From assembly GCF_000346465.2 (NCBI RefSeq), contig NC_034010.1:16334169-16398168 (forward strand): DNA of 64,000 bases. Reading direction: 5' to 3'. The position numbers and the translations under genes were made by a program. Below are positions 55,805 to 64,000 of the stretch, one piece after another. This DNA is from Prunus persica (taxonomy: Eukaryota > Streptophyta > Magnoliopsida > Rosales > Rosaceae). How positions within the stretch are numbered: the stretch's first letter is position 1; each line of letters begins with the position of its first letter. The notes beneath the pieces are model-generated. The model saw only the letters and a list, made by a program, of their open reading frames with translations, searched no databases and was not told where the DNA came from.

Positions 55805-58467
55805 TGACAGGACCCGCCCCAGAATTTCCCGGAAACTGAAGCGGACCCCGTCTTTGTTCTGACATCACCCCGATACCGGGCCCACTTACTAAAAACCGAG
55901 ACTCTTTACCAAAATTTTGGCAGTCTCTCCTGTGAATTTAACAAACCCAACAAAATTTCAATCTGCATAAATATAAAATAATCCCAACCAGCAACATGCT
56001 TTCATAAATCAACAAGTCATACTAAATGGCCTCCGGCCTCACAAGTAAAATCTACCATGGGCAATAACAGAGCATTTACTGAATTTAAATTACAAGAACA
56101 ATTGAGTAGAAGAAATTACTCAAATCCTAATTAGGAAGGTTCACAGTTCGAGCCTCGTACACCACTTGCATGCTTCCTAGAGTGACTACTGGCTGGGGGG
56201 CGCAAAACAGAAAACATGTAAGTGGATAAAACCAGATTTTGCAGTTAAAAACAATATATTAACCCCACCGTGTAAAAATAATGCTCAAGTCATGCAGGTT
56301 CACAATTCAATATTTAATTACTCAAAACATAATTCAGTTAAAACTCTTTAAAACACAAGTCATCTCTTTTGTAAACCCCATTCTTTCAACCTTGCAACTC
56401 CTGCCAAACCACTGAAAAACTCTAATTCTTCACTCACTCAACTATACATATACATATAAATCTACATATATATATATATGTATATATATATAAATATAAC
56501 TATAAATAGCTATACGATATACTCATTACACTACCTAGGTACCGGGAAAACAATCCAACTGGGGGATCGTTTGACTAGTCCGCAGGATTTCCAAGTGCTA
56601 TCCTGCGTCTAGGGATGAGCGGTCCAACCGGGGGACGAAACTCCAAAGCTCACACACCGGAACATCCAACGCCATGTGTAGCTCCCAAACTATGTTCTAC
56701 GCGCGCAGACTGGATCATCACACATCGGAACATCCAACGCCATGGGTGATGACCCTAAACACTATACAGAGTCTTTCCATACGCCGGAGCATCCAACGCC
56801 GCATATAGAAAGTGTCTCACACGCCGGAACATCCAACGCCGCGTGTGGAAAGTCTAATAACTGGGGAAGGTACTTACATAGTGTAATCATACAACTTCTC
56901 TCAACAATCCCTCATAATCAAGTTCTTCCACAATACTCTTCAACAACCCAAGTATCTCGCCTAATGAGAATATATATATATATATACTTCCCGAAATTTC
57001 CTTATAAAATACACTCTCGATACCCAAAATGCCAAACTCACAATATATTGCCAAAGCGCTATACAGCATCAAATTCATCTCATGAATATAAAATATTCAA
57101 TAAGCCATTAAAACATTATGCAAAAATCATTCATCAATAAAACCATGCATATGACTGAAAACAAAGTCCACCCACAAATATTCCCACACTGCTTGACTAC
57201 GTGAGGGTCCTGCCTGCTGAGTACGTGCAGTCCAAACACCTATTTCGAGATACAAACCGTTAATTAATATAAAATTAAGTCGAAGCGGAAATTACAAATT
57301 AAATGTTTAAATCCCCAAATTCCCAATACGTGCACGTTGAAGAAGGTATCCTAAGGTCCGATTACAGGTTTAGGAATCGTTCACGATTGTACGGTTATCA
57401 CTCACTCACAAACTTTGCATTATTGAATCGGAACCTCCGGGGCTCCGATTCATAATCCGTGAAGTCTCATACGGTCCTAGGGATATCTAGAACAACATAT
57501 TTTAATTCGGAAAAGATCTAACGCACAATATGCGAAAATCCGTTCGATAGTTAAACGACGTCCGAATTGAGATCCGCGAATTCCTATGCGCTCGTGACAA
57601 CCTAAGGATCTCATCGGATTAAATTGCAGCTTCACCAGCCTCGCCCATGCGCCGGCAGCGCGTGGGTGTGTAGAGTAATTCCGGAGACGGAAAAATTCCA
57701 CATTCGAGCTCACCCTTCCTATCCTAGCTTCTACTCAAGGTCAGGATCACTTCATTCAACTACGGGAAGGTCTAATTAGGGCGGCAACTGGCCGAAATTT
57801 CACTTTGAAATTCGACCAAAACCTAGGTTTTCTAATCGATTTTCTAGACAACAAATCGGTCCAAACCTATGCAACAGTCAGCTAGAACTCGAAAAATGGA
57901 TGAGAAACCATACCTCACTCAACGGGTTTGGGCTGCGGAGGCGGCGGCGTGGCGACGGGAAAGCTCCGATTCGAACCAGTCGAGCTCGTGGCCGGAGTTC
58001 ATGGTTTTCAACGGGAAAAACTGGTAGGTCTTGACCGGGACGTCGAGGCAAAGCTAATGGGATCGGTCTCGTGTCGTGCCGTAGCAGGAGCTGAGAGAGC
58101 CGAAGAGAGAGAGAGAGAGAGAGAGTCAGTGTCGGGGAGAGAGAGAGACTGAGGAGAGAGATAGCTGAGCGCGCGCGAGGAGAGAGTGAGATGAGGTGAA
58201 AAAATCTTATTTTTACCAAACTTTTTGAAATATTTACAAGTTTGCCATTGATAATGTTTTGCTCGTAACTTTTTCGTTACAACTCCCTTTCAAGCCTACC
58301 GCGTGTCTACGAATTCGTCTCAGTACCACCTACCCAAAAATACCATTCATGGTCCCAAAGTCCTTCCGGATAATAAAATGATCAATTTACCCCTACCCCA
58401 AGCGTAAATTCGTAATTCATTTTAAATCAATTAAAATAGACATTTAATTTGGAGTCGGGGCGTTACA
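55805..58467 (-). mobile_element. Solo LTR, 2.66 kb, with 5-bp TSD
   Basis: Read on the minus strand it starts TGTAACGCCCCGACTCC and ends GGGGCGGGTCCTGTCA. Flanked by TCAGA at 55800-55804 and 58468-58472. It has no coding frame of note and no internal LTR pair, so a solo LTR left by recombination is the simplest reading. It contains four diverged copies of a CCGGAACATCCAACGCC unit (56653-56845), an AT microsatellite (about 56465-56495) and GA-rich tracts (about 58105-58165). Confidence 0.75.
56651..56848. repeat. Four CCGGAACATCCAACGCC repeats in the solo LTR
   Basis: Units at about 56655, 56723, 56783 and 56823 share c(a/g)ccggaacatccaacgcc and are followed by catgtgta / catgggtg / gcatatag / gcgtgtgg. 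The unit spacing varies between 40 and 68 bp. Confidence 0.8.
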
Positions 58468-59754
58468 TCAGACTAGAGAGTTAGTTGATCATTGAGGGGA
58501 ATGGGAGTATAAGCCTAAATATTTAAAGTCTCCATAGTGGATACCCAACCTAGCTGACTGGAGATCCCAAGATCTAGGTTCAAAAGGGACAACCAAATTA
58601 TGGATGACTAAGTAGTAGCACTGCCGAGATTACATCTCCTACCCATGTCCTACGATGAAACAGTGCTGCCTGTAGCGTGTTTTAGGGTAATCTTTGATTT
58701 TAATGATTCCTATAGCTTGGAAATCCGAGTGGGGTAGTGCAGGATACTCTTAATAGGAAGTCACCTATGTGAGTGTGAAATGAGGCTGTTTCTATGAGAA
58801 TTTTTTAAGGCTTGAATTCTCTAAAGCTCTCACGAATTCCAGGGATCACTCAGGGCCAAAACGAGCACAACCGATCGAACCAAATATGTTTAGAAGGGTA
58901 ATGTGTGAGTTGACTGGGTTTACACAAACGGCTGAACAGTTCAAGACATCACGTTCACTGATTAGCCAAGTAAATCCGATAGTATTCCACTATGGAAGGT
59001 TCAAGGCCAAAAGCTACATATCCAGATGCAATATTCCTCTACAAAAACAAATTAGGATTTGTTGATGGCACCATCAAATCTCTCTTTGATAAAGATCCTA
59101 AATACTCATTATGGCACCGCTACAACGATATGGTGATGGCTTGGTTGTTGAATGCTCTCACACTAGCCCTTGCTAACAGTGTCATCTATGATGACACCCC
59201 TGCTGAAGCTGCAGGATCAATTCTCTCTTGGTAACCTCACCTGTATTTTTCAGATTCGGAGGACCATCGCGGAACACAAACAAGAACAGTAGACCATCTG
59301 TCAAAAATACTCAAATTTGAAATCCTTTTGAGATGAATTGGGTTCTTATCCATCCGTATCGCATTGCACCTATGGAGCCTTGAAGATGTTGCGACTTGGG
59401 CTCTAGCTGAAGCAGTTGAAAGGGCAAAGATTAAAAATTCTACAAGATCCTCCCAACATGGAGTTATGCTTCTCAGAGAAATATTGCAAAAGAGATCTAA
59501 GAGCATTTCCACCAGTTGCCCCTTGCCATGGCAAGGGGAGCCCTAGGGCAGCTACTATTCACGTGAATAGTGGCTGCCCTAGCCCCCTCCAGCAAAATGT
59601 GTTTCCAGCAGTTTAGGCTTGCCATGGCAAATACTATTCATTTTTTTGTTTTTTTCACAACTTTGTTTACTTAAACAATTAATTTGGATAATATTTTCGA
59701 ATAAGATTTTTGGGTTCCTACGTGTCAATACTATTTATATCGGATAAGATTTTC

Positions 59755-59915
59755 GGTTTCAAATTTCAGATAAATTTCAAATTTCAGATACATTTCAAAA
59801 TTCAAATTTCAGATAAATTCAAAATGTCAAATTTCAGATACATTTCAAAATTCAAATTTCAGATAAATTTGAAATTTGAAATTTTATTTGAATTCCAAAT
59901 TTCAGATAAGATTTT
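59755..59915. repeat. AAATTTCAGATA short tandem repeats
   Basis: About eight diverged units built from tttcaaatttcagata, in the Harbinger left arm upstream of the transposase promoter (ttctataaaaccag at about 59963 resembles a TATA box). Confidence 0.75.
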
Positions 59916-60054
59916 CACCCTCTAAGATTGCGCCGCGTGTCATATCTATCTGTGTACATTTTTCTATAAAACCAGAGGTTTAGCTCATACCTCCCACACC
60001 AGTTCTTCTCTACATTTCCATTTCTCAAATTTTAGATTTCATTCTTCATTCTCA

Positions 60055-61405
60055 ATGGCAGACATGGAAGAGGTTTTGGAGAGGCAAGAGCGAGAAACTA
60101 GAGAAAGAATGCGTAGACGAGCTGCAAGCAAAAGGGCGCAGAGAGAACTAGATGAGCAACTTGGCATAGCAGTTGCTTTGCTGGAGGAAGAAAACCAAGG
60201 TCGCCGTGGTTCACGAGAAGGTCGTCGCCCAAATGTGGACAGACATAAACATTCCCAGGGTAAGAATCTTATGGAAGATTATTTTATCCCACAATCTCTG
60301 TACTCTGATGTTCATTCTCGATGGAGATATAGAATGCAACCCCATTTGTTCAATAAAATCATGCATGATATTTGCAATTATGATGAATATTTTGTTCAAA
60401 AGAGAAATTGTGCTGGAAATTTGGGACTTCTTCCAGAGCAGAAGTTCACAGCTGTGATACGAATGTTGGCGTATGGGTCATCTACTAATCAGGTGGATGA
60501 GATTGCTCGGATGGGGAAGTCCACTGTTTTGGAGAGCTTGGTGCGATTTTGTGATGCAGTGGAAACTCTGTACACCAGAGACTACCTCCGCAGACCTACG
60601 CCCAGGGACCTGCAAAGGCTTCTCCAAAAAGCTGAGTCTCGAGGATTTCCTGGCATGATTGGTAGCATTGACTGCATGCACTGGCAGTGGAAAAATTGTC
60701 CAACTGCTTGGCAAGGGGACTACGGAAATAGAAAAGGGCAGCAAAGTATCATCCTGGAAGCAGTTGCTGATTTTAATACATGGGTTTGGCACGCCTTCTT
60801 CGGAGTTGCCGGATCTCAAAACGATTTGAATGTCCTAGGTCAATCCCCGATGTTCAATGATGTTTTGAGAGGTGAAGCCTCAAATATCACATATGAAATT
60901 AACAATACCATCTACCAGAACGGGTATTATCTAGCTGATGGCATCTACCCGAGGTGGACAACATTTGTGAAAACAATTCCACATCCCCGATCCCATAAGC
61001 AAAAATTTTTTGCTCGCTATCAAGAGGGGTACAGAAAAGATATCGAGGTGGGCTATTATCAGGGGCGTGGCACGTCTATTTGACGAGGAGGTGCTTAGGA
61101 GTATAATGATGACTTGTATCATCCTCCATAACATGATTGTGGAAGATGAATATGATTACGATGCTGATGACGTGTATGAACCAAATCCCATGGACACGGC
61201 CCTAACACGAATTTATGAAAAACCAGTGGGGCCAAATGGAGAACCAGTGCAGCATGAACCGTTGGTTAGAGACGGTAGTTTCATGCCCCGTATGATTGAT
61301 CGCTACACGGAGATGCAATCGTCGTATATTCATGAACACCGTCAAGTTGACTTGATGGAGCATTTATGGGCGGTGAAAGGCAATGAAGGAAATGAAGGTG
61401 AATGA
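60055..61405 (+). pseudogene. Harbinger DDE transposase with a frameshifting deletion
   Basis: The ATG at 60055 opens a 342-codon frame. An N-terminal basic coiled region (ERQERETRERMRRRAASKRA) is followed by the plant Harbinger transposase domain: YRMQPHLFNKIMHDICNYDE, LPEQKFTAVIRMLAYGSSTN, first catalytic Asp in GMIGSIDCMHWQW, second in VAGSQNDLNVLGQS, and the Glu region at RKDIE. Right after that the frame breaks near 61045. The downstream part (RWAIIRGVARLFDEEVLRSI, CIILHNMIVEDE, to TGA 61403-61405) continues in the next frame, and the short segment that normally joins them is missing. A deletion of 3n+2 bases, about two dozen, explains this. The rest looks intact. Polyadenylation-like gaataaaaagg at about 61590. 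Confidence 0.87.
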
Positions 61406-61739
61406 AGTGAAGTGAAGAAGTTGTTTTTAATTTATTATGTTTATGTTGTATGTTGTTTATTTTTTATTGTGGGTGGGTTGTTTATGTTTTATGCTTTGGT
61501 TGTAGGTTGTTTATTTTTTATGCTTTGGTTGTGGGTTGTTTATTTTTTATGCTTTGGTTGTGGTTTGTTTTTTATGTATGGAATGTTTTGAATAAAAAGG
61601 ATTTTTGTTGAATATTTTCTTTATTGACTAAAAGAAAAGCAATACAACTAATAAAATAAAATACATGAATTGAACAAAACAAAAAATACAATGAAATCAA
61701 AGGCAAGTAAACTAAGACATGAAAGGCAAACAAACTATT

Positions 61740-62851
61740 TTAATGGTTTCCATCATTTAACCAATCCGTGTTGCTAGGTCCATCATCACGAAAAAGTCTT
61801 CGTCTCATAACATCCCTTCGTTCTAGCTTCCAAAATTGTTTTGTTTCAGGGGACATATGGCTTGTATCCATGGCCATGGTTTCCCAATCTTTTTTTTCAA
61901 TGTTTTGTTCGCGTACATACTCCCTTTCTTTGCGTACATACTCCCTTTCTTTTGCATATTCGACTTGAATAGCCATATCGTGCTCTTGTTGTTTCAAGTC
62001 CATTTCAATTCTCATGGCTTGGTGCTTTGAAAGTTCCTCCAAAAATTTAGATGCATTCTTGCTAGAATTACTCCCTCTATTCGCCTTTTCCGCCTTTCTC
62101 CCAATAGGCCTTGGCTCCTTTTTAATGGGTGAGTCTTGACTCATTGGGGAATTCATAGGTGAATCCGATGCCGGCGTCTCATGAAGTGGAGTCTCGTTCA
62201 AGACTACCGTCGGACCGGTTGGAATAATTTGGAATCTCTTACAAGTCTTCACCACCTCCCAACAATGGGTATGGTTGAAACTTTTTTTCCCTTGCCCCGT
62301 AGCACCAAACCACATTTGAGCTTGCATAATCTATAAAAAAAAATTAAATGGAAATGCAAGAAACTTTAAAAAAATATTGGCAATGCAACATGTAAAAAAA
62401 ACTAATGCAAATTCAATAAATTTAAAAAAAATGCAACATGTATAAAAAAAACAAAAAAAAACTAGAGACATATTAACAAAATATATAAATTGCAAGAAAC
62501 ATTTAAATAAAAATTAATATGACATAGAAATTAATAGAAGGAAAATGACAAATAATTTACCTCACTGCTAAGGTTTTCTCCGCTTCGATGGTTGTCCATC
62601 GCTTTTGCTAAGGCATTTCTCCATTTCGCCAACTCTTTATTAAGAACTTTCCACCTACTGCATAATGTCATTTCTGTACGTGTAGAACCAATTGCCCTTT
62701 CACAAAATGCTTGATGAATTTTTTTCCACATATGAGAAAATTTAATCGCATTGCCCGTTACGGGACAATGACTAACTTGGACCCAAGCCTCACACAAGCT
62801 AACATCTTCCATCATGCTCCATGCCCCTCCATTTTCATTAGAAGAACCCAT
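61740..62851 (-). CDS. Harbinger ORF1, Myb/trihelix-like DNA-binding protein (about 293 aa)
   Basis: Exons 62851-62561 and 62330-61740 with GT-AG borders, phase 0, open throughout. Exon 1 has tryptophan-spaced helices (WSMMEDVSLCEAWVQVS, SRWKVLNKELAKWRNALAKA) typical of the Myb/SANT-like ORF1 protein. Exon 2 has a Pro/Ser linker, a basic patch (KKEPRPIGRKAEKANRGSNS) and a coiled-coil C-terminus (KQQEHDMAIQVEYAKEREYV), resembling the NAM-associated C-terminal domain annotated in many plants. ORF1 proteins bind the element ends and bring the transposase to DNA. It is divergent in fate from its partner: ORF1 is intact while the transposase is not. Confidence 0.82.
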
Positions 62852-63199
62852 AATATGATAGACAAAAATACAACTTCAAAGTGAAAAAATATTGAATACA
62901 AAGTGAATAAATTTTGAGGAGAAAGTGAACAATAGTAGAAGGAGAAGAAAATATAAGAGGATTTGGTGTTAAAAGTGAAGAGTATTGGTTGGTATTTATA
63001 CACAAAAAATTCAGTAATTTTTGTGTATTTTTTTAAAAAAAATTTAATTTTTTTCAATTTTTTATTGCAGAAAAATTGGCTGCCGTTGGATTGAAGAAAA
63101 AAATCAAATCGGAGAGACTAGAGGCTGCCACGTGTAAAGTAGCCGTTGGCGGCTACTGTAGCGGTCCGTTTGAAATTTTTTTTTAACATTGGCGCTTGC

Positions 63200-63420
63200 A
63201 TTGCACGCGCCAACGGTAAAAAAAATTTGAAATGCGGGAGGGCTGACGCCACCCGGGGTTCACCAATGTTTTTTTCCCCCTGGGCCCCAAGCTGGGCCCA
63301 ATTTCCCCTTGGGCCCTCCTATGTTTGGTGGCCCCCCCCCTTCCCCGGGGTGGTTCCCAATTCCGGACCCCCTGTTTTTTTCCCAACCCCCCCCCCCCCC
63401 CCCCCCCCAGCCCGAGTCCA
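63200..63420. other. Suspicious G/C homopolymer tract
   Basis: Long runs of c, g and t (a run of about 23 C near 63388-63410, several 5-9 base runs of g, c and t before it) replace what should be the Harbinger right arm. The pattern is like low-quality base calls rather than evolved sequence. Open frames here should be ignored. Confidence 0.6.
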
Positions 63421-64000
63421 AGCCAACTGCTGGACTTGCTTTAAGGGTTTAAGTGGTGAAATTCAATTCTTAAATGGGAAGCTAATTTCAGGTGCATTAT
63501 TTTGGGATGGTAAATGTGATAGGAAAAGAGGAGAGAAGGATTAAAATTTGGCCTAGCAGAGAAAGAACCACAAAAGAGTTGCACATTCTTAACGACAGAA
63601 GAAATTTACTTTCTACCTATGATCCGAAAAGAATCGTGTGGCCCCGAGATCAAAAGCAATCATGAAAAGTTCCAAAAGGCGATTGAGTAATGAAATAAAA
63701 TTGAGAATTGGTGCTCCTGTGAAATTGGGATTCAAGGAACTCGTAGGTGTGCACCATGATCTTCAAACCAACAAAACTTATGTCACTGGCTTTTGTATGT
63801 ATAGACGTGTTCAAAGCCGTAATCGAAGCCTTGCCGTATAAAGTGCATTACGAGTTTATTCCATTTGAGGATGCCAATGGAAATATAGCTGGGACTTATA
63901 ACGAACTTGTTTACCAAGTCCATCCGCAGTTGTCGGAGATACGACAAACACATGGAACAGATCTTTATATGTTGATTTTACTGTACCATTCACTGACTTA

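Larger units (their letters stand above)
53932..59043. mobile_element. Unidentified insertion in copia gag, flanked by AAAAC
   Basis: Copia gag is cut cleanly, with AAAAC on both sides (53927-53931 and 59044-59048), and the insert begins TG and ends CTACA. Its first 578 bp (53932-54509) look like an LTR: TGTTGG start, ttcctaca end, TATA-like ctataaatagag at about 54151. No second copy of that sequence lies at the right end, and no tRNA primer site follows it. It carries a VPS15-like fragment and a solo LTR. It may be a non-autonomous LTR element that lost its 3' LTR. Confidence 0.55.
52839..59234 (+). mobile_element. Ty1/copia remnant (5' LTR and gag) split by nested insertions
   Basis: An LTR-like start TGTTGGAAATCAGG (52839) runs to ttctcaaca (about 53635), interrupted by Cassandra. 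A degraded primer site (tagtataagagc, one or two changes from tggtatcagagc) follows. Gag starts at ATG 53714 (DGDNYSTWRRTITVSLSAKN) with one in-frame TAA (VIVA stop). At 53931 the frame is interrupted by a 5.1-kb insertion flanked by AAAAC. It resumes at 59049 with KLGFVDGTIKSLFDKDPKYS and ND-MVMAWLLNALTLALANS, the copia gag family. It ends near 59220 against GLR-C flank, so the rest of the element is missing. Confidence 0.7.
59501..63441. mobile_element. PIF/Harbinger transposon (3.9 kb) in GLR-C, TSD TAA
   Basis: TAA flanks the element at 59498-59500 and 63442-63444. The ends are imperfect inverted repeats (GAGCATTTCCACCAGTTGC and, read inwards from the right, AAGCAAGTCCAGCAGTTGG). It carries the two genes expected of the superfamily, convergently arranged: a DDE transposase (+ strand, 60055-61405) and a Myb/trihelix-like ORF1 (- strand, 61740-62851). 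A short AT-rich repeat block (aaatttcagataaattt units) lies at 59755-59915. A poor-looking G/C tract lies near the right end. Confidence 0.9.
59385..64000 (+). pseudogene. GLR-C: decayed glutamate receptor-like fragment split by Harbinger
   Basis: GLR homology begins abruptly at about 59385 (ATWALAEAVERAKIKNSTRS, MLLREILQK), is interrupted at TAA 59498-59500, resumes at 63442 (KGLSGEIQFLNGKLISGA) and runs off the window end. Exon 1 and the first part of exon 2 are missing. At least three frameshifts are visible: near 63505 in the segment matching GAFEIVNVIG, in the linker around 63630, and a 4-base TGTA duplication near 63796 in TGFCIDVF. Near 63920 the end of exon 2 passes directly into exon 3 (VVGDT region) with no intron and about a dozen exonic bases lost. 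Not functional. The part nearest 63445-63560 may also contain sequencing errors. Confidence 0.82.

Noticed and set aside
57477..58219. Frames in the solo LTR (Ser/Leu-rich and Arg/Glu-rich)
   Set aside because: They lie over GA/CT-rich tracts with no domain; an LTR of this type is non-coding.
1..64000. CRISPR arrays, operons or bacterial-type signals
   Set aside because: Introns, LTRs and plant proteins show this is eukaryotic nuclear DNA; the motif arrays have irregular spacing and no unique-spacer structure.

Overview
This is plant nuclear DNA: the genes have GT-AG introns, about half of the window is nested transposable elements, and the only host genes are plant glutamate-receptor-like (GLR) channels. 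The element types (a Cassandra TRIM with 5S rDNA-like LTRs, a Tat-type Ty3/gypsy element with an antisense gene, a CACTA element with a Ulp1 gene, a PIF/Harbinger element) fit a woody rosid. Rosaceae is my guess, but the sequence alone does not prove it.

The backbone is a tandem cluster of three GLR genes, all on the + strand, and all three are broken. GLR-A (1810-31049) has a five-exon structure whose frame would be open, but an 11.8-kb Ty3/gypsy element (2695-14463) sits in exon 2, a 13.55-kb CACTA element (16742-30294) in exon 4, and a 346-bp TRIM in intron 1. GLR-B (48164-52681) has all five exons, but an in-frame TGA at 52367 removes the last membrane helix. GLR-C (59385 to the window end) is a frameshifted fragment that has lost an intron and is split by a 3.9-kb Harbinger element (59501-63441).

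Region by region: 1-1800 holds a hAT-like remnant and a Mutator-type MITE with a perfect 9-bp target duplication. 1810-31049 is GLR-A with its insertions. 31050-37240 is low-coding flank with diverged local duplications and an 893-bp hAT MITE. 37241-43786 is a probable MITE carrying an old LTR element (37585-43130) full of a recurrent GAACTTCAGGTTC-like motif. 44154-46604 is a degenerate Ty1/copia fragment. 46605-47700 holds remnants of CACTA and hAT ends. 48164-52681 is GLR-B. 52839-59234 is a nested pile: a copia 5' LTR and gag, Cassandra inside the LTR, an unidentified insertion inside gag carrying a VPS15-like gene fragment, and a 2.66-kb solo LTR inside that insertion. 59385-64000 is GLR-C plus Harbinger.

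The most notable unit is the CACTA element. Both of its genes can be spliced in silico into uninterrupted frames: a TNP2 transposase of about 1054 aa, and a fused Ptta/En-Spm plus Ulp1-protease protein of about 715 aa. It is therefore a candidate autonomous element. Its non-coding DNA is packed with CGACG-type motifs, it carries a long intronic hairpin, and it has captured a scrambled fragment of the 26S proteasome subunit gene RPN6. The Ty3/gypsy element is also young (LTRs differ by 8 transitions and one 14-bp indel) and carries an intron-containing gene running antisense to gag-pol, plus a family of CTTGCCG-TT-CGGCAAG palindromes.
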